Origin: Mesocentrotus franciscanus
Taxonomy: Eukaryota > Echinodermata > Echinoidea > Camarodonta > Strongylocentrotidae
NCBI GenBank assembly: GCA_037976565.1
Contig: CP137685.1
Location: forward strand, 18,257,108-18,321,107
DNA: 64,000 nt
Direction: 5' to 3'
The translations under genes and the position numbers were made by a program. Below the pieces are notes generated by a model, which did not search any database, had not been told where the DNA came from, and saw nothing but the letters and a program-made list of their open reading frames with translations. Positions 1 to 10,386 of the stretch are shown here, in pieces. Position 1 is the first letter of the stretch. Each line of letters begins with the position of its first letter.

Positions 1-2025
1 AAATCAATATATAAATCATAGGTGTGTCGTGAATTTTAATGGCTCAATTCCATTAATTAATTAATTGAAGCCTTATAAATGAATGACGCGTATCATGACA
101 GTGTCGCGGGGGGGGGGGGGTACAAAGTAGGATCCGTGAAATAAAGTTGATGGGGCGTTTAGGAAATTGAATATCCATTTGGTTTTTTAATTTTTTGGGT
201 GGAAATATCAATTAATTGTGGACACCGATGTACATTTAACATAAAGTAATTATACACATTGTCCATAATGTTTCAGACAACCTCCAGACGCATATGCCAA
301 TTGAGAACACGTACCGTTTTATCTTTGTTTGCTTGTTTACTTTTCGGAACAGACAGGGAAACAATTAAGCATACTATTGCATCCGTAATAAGGGTTATTA
401 CGTAACTCTTGAAGTACTCAGGAATTAGGCCAAATAAAAAAAAAACATGTTTAGCGTCCTGCCTTTTTGAAAAATAGGAAGGAGGAGGCCCTTTTTTTTT
501 TTTTTTTTCTTTCAAAATGGCCGCTCTGTACATTTTCCCCGACTGGCTGGGCAGCCTTTCGGGCTATTTTTCAAGATGGCCGCCAGCATTTATGTGTTTT
601 TTTTTTTGAAAAAAAAAGGGGCAGGCGGCCCCCAAAAAGGAAGCGGGCGGGGACGCTAAATATGAATATTTTTTTATATGGCCTTAGGGTCAGCACGGTT
701 AGAGACGAGGACAGTGACTATAGAACTATTGAAGAAATGGCAGTGGCGAGCTGCTCAAAGTAGACCCTTGTAATCGACAGCGTGGGGCGCATTAAAATAT
801 TGAGTGTGTTTGTGATTCTTTTTTGGGGGGAGGGGGTGGTCGCGGCGGTAAACAGCAGTGTTTTTTTAAGCATATCAGTAATAAGCTTCACATATTTGTA
901 CCTTACAACGCACAGAATAAGTGAGTTCGCGTAGGACCTTTTTTTGCACACCGATATCAATCTCTATTTGCTATTCATTTAGCACATACACACACACACT
1001 CAAGCACGCCAAAACAAAAACAACAAAAAAGAAAGGGGAAAAAACCGCTGCATATGTGAACAAGCCTTCTTTGAGCAGTCTTATAAAACGGATAATCCTG
1101 CCAAGCTGTGGATCAAACCTTACATCTGAAAGTCAAAAGATCATGGGCCCCTTGTTTGCTTTTTAAAATGATATCATATTGGTTCAGGCCATATGCATTA
1201 TTGTTCCAATTAGTCCAATATATTGTCCACTAACCAACAGCGCTTGAAAATCTGTATTTTTATGGGTTTTTCAGAAGGGACTGCTCCCAAATTTTATTTA
1301 TTTTATTATAACATTGAAATTTGTGATCTTTTCAAATAATAACAACACCAACGCAAAACAAAACACGATACAATTTTGTTTTAAAGACAAAGGGATGGGA
1401 GTGTCGGGACAAATGATCTGTGGGGAGAGGCTGGAACAAATATCCCCTTGCCCCCTCTTCCAGCGGCCACATAAAGTAATGAGATAGATTAAGATTGAAA
1501 TGGTGGAACCAAAGGGTACAGCTTTAGCTCTATGTTAAAATTCAAATCTTATATATCTTATATCATGCCTCAATTCCACAATTTCCTTTCGAAATGGAAA
1601 CTGAACTACTTGCAAAATATTCATGGAAATCTAGGGATTTTCTTTTTCAAGGCTTGAAAAGAATCATGAAAACACTTTTATCTATTTTTTCTATCATTCT
1701 CTTCTTTCATATTTTCAGGGAAATGTTAAGCTCCCTGATAAATGTTTTGAAATAATATTAATAGACTAGACATTGCCAAATGAGAGAATTCAAACGGTTT
1801 ATCTTTTATCAACAATAACGTACATGTTTTAGAAAACAGAATTTCTATCAAAAGGAAGAAATGAAGAAGAAGAAAAAAACTTACCAGATATGGTATATTG
1901 CTAAATTATCAACTGACTAATGCGTAAGAAATTCAGAAGAACACCCACTAAAATAAAATTCAAACAATATCAACAATTTTTTCCCTCAGAGAGAGCATTA
2001 AGTGGGGGGGGGGCATATAATGTAT
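1..2025. other. AT-rich non-coding DNA, nothing recognised
   Basis: No exon, RNA gene or mobile element is supported here. Visible items are a poly-G run near 108-120, poly-T/poly-A runs near 491-510 and 598-617, and a short CA run near 988-1000. The small open frames are low-complexity or lack splice and codon support. Confidence 0.5.
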
Positions 2026-2510
2026 CCCAACTAACAATTGGACGTTTTCTGAACGTTCTAAAAAGGTTCCAATTTGGTTTTTTAAACGTTTTATGAAAAC
2101 GTTTTAATAACGTTAATTTGTGGAAGGTTGAAAACGTTTTAAGAACGTTCCAAATGGACGTTTTTGAACGTTTTCTAAACGTTTTAGAACCAAAAAAAAC
2201 CTTTTATAGATTTGCTTTTAAGAGCAAGGACCTGCAGAAAACCTGTCGGACGTTTGGGACGTTTTAAGAACGTTTTAAGAACATTTTAAGAACCTTAAAA
2301 ACATCCAGAAAACCTTTTAAGAACGTCTAGAACGTCTTGGAAACGTTCTGAGAACGTTCAGAAAACCTTTTAAGAACGCCTAGAATGTCCTGGAAACGTT
2401 CTAAGAACGTTCAGAAAACCTTTAAGAACGTCTAGAACGTTTTGGAAACGTTCTGAGAACGTTCAGAAAACCTTTAAGAACGTTCAGAAAACATTTTAAG
2501 AACGTCCAAC
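2026..2510. repeat. ACGTT-type minisatellite, copy A
   Basis: Degenerate tandem repeat built on AACGTT and TTTTAAGAACGTT, with the phrases GAACGTTCAGAAAACC and CTAGAACGT recurring at short spacing. The left border reads CCCAACTAACA, close to the reverse complement of the right borders of the two other ACGTT arrays in this window (TGTTTGCTGGG near 8727-8737, TGTTAGCTGGG near 63800-63810). This suggests one repeat superfamily with conserved termini. Confidence 0.7.
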
Positions 2511-3100
2511 ATATAGTGAATTTTTAATAAACGCTAGGTCACACATGTATTTGGTTTATTTTTATGAATTTATTATCAAACATATTTACAAAATATGTAC
2601 AAAGGCTTAGCAATACAGTACATCATGTATATTTGAAAAAGCTTTTAGGAAACTAGGGTTTATGCTATTATTGACAACATTTTTTTAATAGAATACCCGC
2701 TATACTTAAGGTAGCGTTGAGTATGAGTATTGGTATTTCCTGAAGTGCCCCTGAAAGAACATACAATTCTAATATTCAGAATAAATTGTTATTTGATCAA
2801 AATCGGTTCACAAACGGCTGAAATATCCATAAATATTTTTTATTCAAAAGATTAAAAATGCTTGAAGACTACTTTGGAGAAGAAACAAATCTGAATAGGT
2901 TTTTAAAAAGTAATTAATATCTATATTTAATTATCATTTTAACAAACATTAAATGCACAAAGTAACAGGTCATTTTGAATAATAACAGGGTTTTACTTAG
3001 TCGTTTGTAATTATTACTTTGCACCGTGATAGTGCAGGTTTTGGTTTTAAAGTTAAGTTTGACCAATACTAAACTATCCCTTTAAAACTATAGATACCTA
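2511..3100. other. AT-rich intergenic DNA
   Basis: No coding exon, RNA gene or clear repeat seen. Confidence 0.4.
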
Positions 3101-3363
3101 ACACATGAACAATCTACAAATAATACACAATAATCTGATAGATGAGTTGAAGATGTCATTAACTGGCAAATATGAATACTCATATATTTACAGGTCTATG
3201 TCTCTATGAATATACAAGGCAAGATAAAATGAATAGTGTCAAGAATTTGGCAGCACACATAGCAACTTTGGTAACACACTTACTAAAAGCAATTTGAGTT
3301 ATTTACAGAACCTATAACTTGTCTTGCATTCTCCAAAAAATGTTGGCAATTCATGCCAAAAAA
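3101..3363. repeat. Diverged direct duplication, copy 1
   Basis: Begins ACACATGAACAATCTACAAA and includes GGCAAATATGAATACTCA, GGCAGCACACATA and TTGGCAATTCA in order. The same phrases recur in the same order and orientation at 4221-4476, about 1.12 kb to the right. No coding potential is seen. The pair lies beyond the 3' end of the minus-strand gene. Confidence 0.7.
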
Positions 3364-4220
3364 TAAGTCTTGATCTTTGGTAAAACCAAATAGTGCATAG
3401 AATTATTTTGTGTACTAATTCAACAGAACCTTTTAAAAAAATGTAACAAATTATCATTAAATACATGTGAATACCGATTTAGCTATGTGCCTCCACCCAG
3501 GATTAGCTTCATCACCGGTGCAAATTATAACTACTCCGGTATTCAAACGAGTACATGTATTGTATTTACTTTCTCACCAACATAGATCAACTTCTACAAG
3601 TGATAAAAATGTGCCTCATTTTAAGAAGTCACATTTCAACTGAAAGTACGGCCAAAAAAACAAAAACAAGAAAACTACACTCGTTTCAGCTCTACAAATT
3701 GGCAACACTGATGACATCAACTGTGAGTAGCTATCCATCAACTTTGTACACAAAATTTCATATTTTCTAAATTTTCCTTAAAGTTACACATTTCCACAAT
3801 TATTAATCAGAGTATGTTCAGATGACGAATAGCTTTCTACACAACATACTTTGACTATGGGGTTAGAAAATGTGAAATTGTGTGTACAAAGTGAATTGAG
3901 AGCTACTCAACTAACTCAAGATGTCATCAGCATTGCCAATTTGAATAGCCGAGAGTAATTTACTAGAAAATGTAAAAGAGTAGTTTCCTTATTTTTTTCC
4001 TTACCAATTTTGCCCATTTCTTTTTTAATTTTGTTAAAATTTATCTCCTTTGATTGAATAAGTGAAATTTTAGGGTAGATTTCCCCTTAAATCTGAGTAA
4101 AATTGTCCTTTGATCGACCAAAGATTTAGTGGGCAGGTCGAGATTTGTGCTCTAAGTTTTCCCAGAAGCCTTGCATTGGACCTTGCATCTCCTTACTTCA
4201 ACTATAAAATCAACACAAAA

Positions 4221-4476
4221 CACATGAACAATCTACAAAAAGCTATTTACAATAAACTGATAGAAACGAGTTGAAGATATGAATTATTAACAGGCAAATA
4301 TGAATACTCAAATTTAAGGGTCTATGAATACAGAAGACAAGGTTATATAAACAGTGTCGAGGGTTTGGCAGCACACATATTGGTTTCAGCATCCTTACAA
4401 AAAGTAATATATTTACAGACCTATACAACTTTGTCTTGAATTCTCAACAAGATATTGGCAATTCAATCCAAAAAGA
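4221..4476. repeat. Diverged direct duplication, copy 2
   Basis: Second copy of the segment at 3101-3363, same orientation, with small indels and many substitutions. The sequence between the copies (3364-4220) shows no other recognised feature. Confidence 0.7.
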
Positions 4477-4748
4477 TGCACCAACAAAACTGTTATGTAA
4501 TGTAATGAAATTTTGATCAGAAATCATGCTTACGTATGTTTTTCATCAAATACTAATTATCAGATTACAGCACGTGAATGGACGCTGATATTCGAAGTGG
4601 CCGTTTCTCCCTTCTTTTAAAAGTGCTAAAGTCATTTTCAAAATATTTGCCTTACATAAATATGTCATGCGATTTAAAAATCAGCATAGTCATTTCCCCA
4701 GACTTAATGGTCGTTTTGTAAGGTCACAAATGATGAAGAAAACACCAC

Positions 4749-4978
4749 TCAATTCTCCATGGCAGAATCCTCTCCATCATCCAAAGCTTGCTCGGCGACA
4801 GCTTCCTCAATGACAGCGTCTTGTTTCTGCAATTTAGAGCAAGCACTGGTTCGTAAACGGCTCCCTAAGGTCTTCCACATCAACGGCCACTCCCGATTTG
4901 GACAAAAGCAGTTTTGTACCAACTGCATCAGCTGCTGCTGCCCTTCCTCCAGCCTCTGCAGCGTACACAGGAAATTGC
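4749..4978 (-). CDS. Candidate terminal exon of a minus-strand gene
   Basis: Read on the minus strand, a pyrimidine-rich acceptor (TGTCTGTTTTTTCTCAG) precedes an open stretch of about 76 codons ending in a TGA at 4749-4751. The frame needs one base from the upstream exon. It starts N-F-L-C-T-L, contains the amphipathic, Gln/Leu-rich LQRLEEGQQQLMQLVQ (probable short coiled coil), and ends in the acidic tail DDGEDSAMEN. An alternative frame of the same DNA also stays open until about 4834, so a frameshift cannot be excluded. No domain is identified with certainty. The style of this gene (see exon 6582-6728) resembles the N-terminal part of invertebrate DUF4806-type proteins, but the domain itself is not seen. 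Confidence 0.5.
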
Positions 4979-5399
4979 CTGAGAAAAAACAGACACAAAA
5001 AATGCATTATAATAACAGTTGAAGTCATTAAAAACTCTGACAGCAAATGAATAGGATATTTTGGCGAGATATGTTTGATAGCTGTCCAATTTTGTCACTT
5101 CAGGAATATATCACCCAGCTTCAAAGACAGCACCTGCGCAGCTTCCAACAAAGCATCACATACTGTAAGGATTTAAAAGCATCTCTTCTGTAAGAAAACT
5201 ATACCCATGCCTTGTTGATAAAATAAATTACATGTATGCCGAAATAATCCGTCTCTCTTATCCAATCCAACAGTATTTTAGTGTAGCAACTTAGTAAAAA
5301 TGGCAAATGTTGTTTGTAGTTTATACGCTCTACAGTAACTTCTGATGATAAAAACCCTCAGAAACATTCGTTTGTGAAATGCTATCTGAAAAAACTTAC

Positions 5400-5632
5400 T
5401 TTCGAAGCCCGAGCCCTTGCTGGAGTTGTGGGTTGGGACGGGGACGAGGATGACAAGGGCAAGGTGAATCTGATGGATGGCCTGCTGCCCTGATTACCGG
5501 AGCTGGTGGATGGAACTGAAAAATGCGATGTGGACTTGGATTTCGCATTCAGTTTCGGCATTGGTATCTCTGCTGCCACAGCCTTAGTCGTTCCTCCGCG
5601 TACATGTAGTTCTCCTGGGTCCGATTCAAGAT
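5400..5632 (-). CDS. Candidate internal exon, Ser/Pro-rich linker
   Basis: Minus-strand acceptor TGTCTCTGTTTTACAG at its 5' side and a consensus donor GTAAGT (5394-5399) at its 3' side. The open frame starts in phase 1 (the G supplied by exon 6582-6728 completes GAT), so the two exons splice in frame. The peptide begins LESDPGELHVRGG and becomes a Ser/Pro/Thr-rich low-complexity linker containing TLPLSSSSPSQPTTP. The exon ends in phase 0, whereas the terminal exon needs phase 1, so a small exon is missing between them. A 19-nt candidate at 5115-5133 (VLSLKLG) has the right phases but weak splice signals. Confidence 0.55.
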
Positions 5633-6181
5633 CTGTAAAACAGAGACACATTGCAGATGTTAAAGGGATATCAAGACACGACAAGAATTCTCAAAAACTG
5701 AACAAGCTTTTGGATAATGTAAACTTCTTGTCCGAAATTTATGCCTAGATATTAAACATATTAATTTTCAGTTTTGCCGAATGGTGCCACATCTATCAAT
5801 CATCATTTTGCATGGCTGGGACACAAAGCAGGTCTAGCAATCCCAAATAAATTATCTTAGGTTTTCATCACCTGTTGGATTTTGAAGAGGAAGAATGCAC
5901 TATTATTTATTGTGCTGCATTAATCTGTGATAGTAGGTGTAAATTATAAGGGAATTGCAATAAATTATGATTTGAAGCTGAAAAATGTATGGATGTTTCT
6001 CTCCAGAACCCTTGGAAAGTAGCTATTCAGTTCACCCATTGTGCATAATGGCATTTCAATAGATGGAATTCATTTTGCATACATCAGTTGTTGCTTTGTC
6101 AGGCAATCCTTGGGCAAGCTTCTTAGTGTCAAGAGAAACTTATGTTCAACAAATATGCATATAATTTGAAAACAGTCTACA

Positions 6182-6460
6182 GGGCCCATATTCAGCACGC
6201 TTCAAAAATCAGGGGTTTTCCTACGGGTGCATGGCAATAAGCATCAACTCAAAATTAATGCTTTTAAAAATTATCAAAGAGACAAAGTAATCAATGAAAT
6301 AAACAATTGATAAATTATGAAAACAAACTATAACCACTGTGCGTAGAACATAAATCATGCATAACTTTAGGAAAAAACATAAATGTTTACGCTACTGGAT
6401 GCCCATAGGAAAACCCACTGAAGTGTGCTAAGATAGCAGAGTTTCATGAATATGGGCCCA
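6182..6460. mobile_element. Small MITE with GGGCCCATATTCA ends
   Basis: About 280 bp bounded by inverted termini: GGGCCCATATTCA at 6182 and its complement TGAATATGGGCCC at the right end. Homology continues inward (GCACGCTTCA, GGTTTTCCTACGGG on the left; matching complements at 6396-6432). The interior is AT-rich and non-coding. It lies in the intron between exons 5632 and 6582 of the minus-strand gene. No clear target duplication was found. Confidence 0.65.
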
Positions 6461-6581
6461 GGTCTATTCGTGGGATAAACAGAAAAGCTTGAGACTATTT
6501 AGTGAGAACGAGATATAAGATGTAAATTATACGTCTCTGGCCGAACCAAGCACTACTAACCATCAAGAGACAAATACTTAC

Positions 6582-6728
6582 CAGCGTCACTTCCTGAATC
6601 ACTTGATGAAGATTTGCTAAATCTCTGGGGAAGACGTCTCTTTCGCTTTTGCACAGCATCATCTTCCGGTTCCAGGTTTGACGTGTCCTCTGCCTTCCTG
6701 GCGATGTTTTGCGCTTCCACATAGTTGC
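6582..6728 (-). CDS. Candidate internal exon with basic nuclear-type motif
   Basis: Clean splice borders on the minus strand: acceptor TTTTTACATACAG and donor GTAAGT (6576-6581). The 147-nt exon is open in one frame, in phase 1 at both ends, and encodes YVEAQNIARKAEDTSNLEPE followed by a basic KRKRRLPQRF block and SSSSDSGSD. The basic block looks like a nuclear localisation signal. From memory, the Y-x-x-A...A-E-x-T-S-x-L plus KRKRR pattern is characteristic of DUF4806-associated invertebrate proteins; this is a resemblance, not a database result. It splices in frame to exon 5400-5632 downstream. Confidence 0.6.
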
Positions 6729-6931
6729 CTGTATGTAAAAATAAAACAAATAAATCCTTAAATTAATCTACGTTATTATTCCAATGTGTCATCTGAACTT
6801 TAAAAAAAAAAATTAAAGGGACGAAATTGAGAACAAGATATATAAAAACAATATCCATACAAAAAGGTGGTTAGGAGCTATGCCAATTGCCTAAAAACAA
6901 AGTTTTGTAACAAATGTCATGAAAACCTTAC

Positions 6932-6964
6932 CTGTTGTCACACATAGCTGCATCGCTATCCTGG
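6932..6964 (-). CDS. Possible small exon overlapping a MITE end
   Basis: Minus-strand interval between an AG (AATACACAG) and a consensus donor (ACAACAG, GTAAGG). It contains an in-frame ATG at 6953, and the frame joins the exon at 6728 in phase, giving MQLCVTTG then NYVEAQ. The ATGCAGCTATGTGTG portion is the terminus of the inverted-repeat element at 6940-7782 (also present near 7763-7782), so this would be an exonised transposon end. Its phase does not match the upstream candidate exon 7928-7987, so either translation starts here or an exon is missing. Confidence 0.3.
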
Positions 6965-7782
6965 CTGTGTATTAAAACCCGTTTTATTGATCTCAACATT
7001 TCAAACACCACTGTACAAAATTAAACTGATTTCACTCAAAATCGGTACTTTAGTGACAATTGATGACACCTAAATAGCAGTAAAATACAATTTTTTCAAC
7101 TCACCAATGTTAGAAAGAATAATTTAAAAATTAAAATCGTGAGTCCACTGTCAAACTTGCTTAGTTTTATTGGCATGATTGTGTGCATTTGTGTATTATA
7201 AGTCTATTGACTATTCACGTGTGAAATTGCTGCCTATTAGCACATGGTAATGGTACAGCGCTAGAGGTCCATACGCAGTATTGACTCTCTATGCTTTGCT
7301 GGAGTGACCTGTTGTAATAAGGGGTGGGATAATAATTAATATGCAGTAATTGCTAACAGTGATACCGTTCTGACTGAGCAATGCGCACATACCCACTCCA
7401 GTAAAGCATAGAGAGTCAATGCTAATGCGTATTGACCTCTAGCACTAGCACTGCACTACTTGTTAATAGGCAGCCTTCGCTCACATGCCGTCAATACACT
7501 CACAATACACAAATGCACACAATCATGCCGATGCGGCTGTAACTGTAAGCAAAGTTTGACAGTAGACTTACAATTTGAATCTTTAAAATTTAAATTATTC
7601 TTTCTAACATCGGTAAGTTGAAAAAATTGTATTTTTACTGCTATTTAGGTGTCATCAATTGTCACTAAAGTACCGATTTTTAGTGAAATCGGTTGAGTTT
7701 TGTACAGTGGTGTTTGAAATGTTGAGTATCAATAGCACAGCTTTTTACACAGCCAGGAAAGTAATGCAGCTAGCTATGTGTG
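6940..7782. mobile_element. Foldback MITE with ~370-bp inverted arms
   Basis: The left half (6940-7310) and right half (7420-7782) are inverted copies. Right-arm phrases such as GTACAGTGGTGTTTGAAATG, GTGTCATCAATTGTCACTAA and AAAGCATAGAGAGTCAATG all have complements on the left. A related, incomplete copy is at 17100-17705 and a smaller relic near 52925-53110. No transposase frame. The left terminus coincides with a possible exon of the minus-strand gene. Confidence 0.75.
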
Positions 7783-7927
7783 CACATACCCAATTACCAG
7801 TCAATGACAATGTCAACGGCCACGCGCCTGCAAATAATCAATATTTTACTTCATTTTACATGCCTCAAAATCACTCTCACAAAGCTTAAATTCCTAACAG
7901 ATATCAAAATGATAAAATAACGCTTAC

Positions 7928-7987
7928 CTCGGTGTCGCAGTCTAACATATCAAGCAGATTATTTGAAATCTCGAACGAAGTCAGCAT
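7928..7987 (-). CDS. Candidate first coding exon
   Basis: Minus-strand ATG at 7985-7987 preceded by an in-frame stop, 20 codons (MLTSFEISNNLLDMLDCDTE), then a consensus donor GAG/GTAAGC (7921-7928). A GC-rich stretch and TATATAA lie 60-100 bp upstream, the spacing expected for a first exon. It ends in phase 0, which does not fit directly onto exon 6932-6964 or 6582-6728, so the 5' gene structure is unresolved. It could also be a leader with an upstream ORF. Confidence 0.35.
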
Positions 7988-8080
7988 GCAGTCAATTCGT
8001 CAGTTCAAAACACGCGGCAATCGTAATATAATAACAGAAACGCTCTGGAGCGAGCGCGCCGCGCCGTGGGCCGGGTACAA

Positions 8081-8087
8081 TTATATA
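8081..8087 (-). promoter_or_regulatory. TATA-box-like element
   Basis: TATATAA on the minus strand, about 95 nt upstream of the candidate start codon at 7987 and next to a short GC-rich stretch (8041-8075). Position and orientation suit the minus-strand gene. Inference only. Confidence 0.3.
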
Positions 8088-8465
8088 CGGTGCGTGCGCA
8101 GTTGAGCCATAGAGATCTAGTTGAGCCCCATCCCCACCATGTACGTACGCACTTTTTATACACGTGGTTGAATGGAGCATATCAGTGCATGGCGTAGCGC
8201 GGTCGGACTGATTGGGCGGGGGGGGGGGTGGGAGGGGCACAAACATTATTTGAGGGGGACTCTTATGTATTCTTTTTTCTTCAAATAATGTCACCTTATG
8301 TTTTCTTTTATTTTTTAAAAATTATTGGGGCACGTGCCCCCATCGCTACACCACAGGAGCATGTGCATCAGTTTGACGTACCTCCTCTCTGCGTATGCAT
8401 GTGGCCCAATTAATTTCGCCAACTGCTATTTTTAAAGAAATATTATCTTGGACATAATAAAAATA

Positions 8466-8737
8466 CGTCTGAATAAAACGTTTACAGGACCTATATAGGA
8501 CGTTTAATTTGTAACGTCCAAAAAACGTTTTCTGAACGTCTTCAAAAGACTTAGCTCTGCAGCAAATGTAAGGTCCCAACGTAGACGTTATATAAACGTT
8601 TTTTAAACGTTTAATAAGGACGAAGACGTACGGTACCTGATAAAAACGTACTGTAAACGTTCTGAAAAGGACGAAGACGTACGGAACCTGATAAGAACGT
8701 TCTGTAAACGTTCTGAAAACGTTTTGTGTTTGCTGGG
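8466..8737. repeat. ACGTT-type minisatellite, copy B
   Basis: Degenerate tandem repeat on AAACGTT/GGACGAAGACGTACGG; the phrase GACGAAGACGTACGG occurs twice about 53 bp apart. It ends AACGTTTTGTGTTTGCTGGG, almost identical to the right end of the large array at 63791-63810. Frames across it are artefacts. Confidence 0.7.
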
Positions 8738-8932
8738 ATGCTGCATGTTTGTGTGATCGACTTAATAGAAATGATAAGATGTGCGACGTATAGGCAAAGC
8801 ATCTAGCGTGGACAACCCGTTCAGACATCGTTCAGACTTGAAGTGGCAAAACCGCGGCGGTTTTTTTTTTTCTTCTTATAAGGACGTAAAGTGTAATACG
8901 CTTCTTTTTTCTGTGTCTCCTAACACAAAACT

Positions 8933-9423
8933 CGAGTGATCCCAACAACTATAGAGGAATACGTTGCTTGTCTTGCAAGCTGTTTGTTACAGCAGTCTTG
9001 AGTGAGCGACTTACGTCTTATCTCAAAGATAATTAATTGCTTGGTGAAGAACAGGCTGGCTTTCGAAATGGTCATTCAACGCTTGATCATATTTTTGTTC
9101 TCCATTCAGTGATCGATTTATATCTCTCTCCAAAAGAGAGGGTTTATTGTGCATTTATTGACTACAAGAAGGCATTTGATTTGGTTGACAGGAGCTCTCT
9201 TTGGAATAAATTACTTAAGAATAATGTTGATGGTAACTTGTTCAATGTAATTAAGCATATGTATGCTCAGGCTAAGTCATGTGTAATTTCTGGTTCAGAA
9301 AAGTCTTCTTTATTTGATTGTAACATTGGTGTGCGACAAGGAGAAAATTTATCTCCGATGTTGTTTGCCTTTTTTTAATGACTTCAAACAATTCATTTGC
9401 GAAAAGATTGGAGGAATAGATAT
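8933..9423 (+). pseudogene. Non-LTR reverse transcriptase fragment (left half)
   Basis: Conceptual translation gives the RT landmarks SDPNNYRGI, EQAGFRNGHSTLDHIF, AFIDYKKAFDLV (motif A with the catalytic Asp) and GVRQGENLSPMLFAF, then NDFKQFICEKIGGID. It is inactivated by an in-frame TAA just before the LGEEQAGF block and by a one-base insertion in the T run at about 9370. The homology stops at ATAGATAT (9416-9423), exactly where a TCGGTG/AAAAATGTC repeat begins. The next segment of the same protein is found on the minus strand at 21905-22216 with the same ATAGATAT. Clade not assigned. Confidence 0.85.
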
Positions 9424-9506
9424 GGCTCGGTGTAAAAATGTCAGAGGTAAAAATGTCAGAGGTAAAAATGTCAGAGGAAAAATTGTCAAGAGGTAAAAAT
9501 GTCAGA
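9424..9506. repeat. 15-bp minisatellite (GTAAAAATGTCAGAG), block 1
   Basis: Begins GGCTCGGTGTAAAAATGTC and continues as 15-bp tandem units. The same motif family marks block 2 (9552-9647) and the inner ends of the two long inverted arms (14386-14502 and 22217-22380), so it is the terminal repeat of one element family. Confidence 0.8.
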
Positions 9507-9551
9507 GGTTAGTATAGTTTAGTATGATAGGACGTTTGGCATACCAATGGC

Positions 9552-9647
9552 GGCTCGGTGTAAAAATGTCAGAGGTAAAAATGTCGGAGGTAAAAATGTC
9601 AGAGGAAAAATTGTCAGAGGTAAAAATGTCAGAGGTAAAAATATATA
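9552..9647. repeat. 15-bp minisatellite, block 2
   Basis: Second block starting GGCTCGGTGTAAAAATGTC, with units differing by AGAG/GGAG. The 45 bp between the blocks are unique. The derived peptide of repeated K-M-S-E-V is an artefact of a 15-bp period. Confidence 0.8.
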
Positions 9648-10195
9648 AAAAAGCATGTTACAGGTTGAATAATGGTAATGGTTGTGTATTAGACTTATCG
9701 AAAAGATATAACGAAGGATTCTCTGCAGTCATTAATTTCAGCGCTGCTTTATTTTCTTGTTTCTTTAACTTTTATTTACCTTTCTGCCCGAAATTGTGAC
9801 TTTTTGCTCGATTATTGCCGAGGGGAGACGGGGGGGGTGTATCCTCCTTTTGGGGCATAGTGACCCGGCTTCCTCCTCCTCATATGCTATTGTCTAGGCA
9901 AGTGATACTGGTACACTGAGCAAACTTCTGGAAAAAAGAATGTCTAAAATCGAGTAGTTTGGCAATGAATTATAGGCCGAGTTGTGGCTCGATGGTGTAA
10001 TCATTAAATAATAACAAAAGTCATCACAGCCCCCCCCCCCAAAAAAAGAGGATAAGATATCACACTGTGAGTCCTCCGCCCCCCACTTCACCGTCCCTTC
10101 TGAAGATTGATGGACATTTTAACAGCGTGGCAATGACTACTATAAAATGTAATTTCCTACAAATGCATATTTCCAACAATTTCACTTCTTGTGGG
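9648..10195. other. Unassigned DNA between minisatellite and LINE
   Basis: No gene recognised. Contains short poly-G and poly-C runs (9829-9837, 10029-10038). Confidence 0.4.
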
Positions 10196-10380
10196 CTTGA
10201 TACTTTGATACAAAGCAGAAATCGCCCATGTTACATCTAATGCTAACCGACCATCACATTCCAGAGAAGCGCGCGCTTTGCAAAGAGTTGATCGTCGATC
10301 ACTATTGCGGCATAAATATTCTGGGAGAACATCAATAATCAGCTTTGATACTCTGATACAAAGCAGAAAGCCGCCAATGA
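10196..10380. repeat. Short direct repeat flanking LINE 5' side
   Basis: GATACAAAGCAGAAA within a longer similar phrase (about 35 bp ending CGCCCATG / CGCCAATG) occurs near 10208 and again near 10354, about 146 bp apart, immediately upstream of the endonuclease frame. It may be a 5' UTR tandem of the LINE. Confidence 0.4.
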
Positions 10381-10386
10381 TACTTA

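Noticed and set aside
273..1166. Frames of 80-98 codons at the left end
   Set aside because: They depend on homopolymer runs and lack any recognisable feature.
4759..5022. Plus-strand 87-codon frame
   Set aside because: Shadow of the minus-strand terminal exon, which has the acceptor site and the better amino-acid composition.
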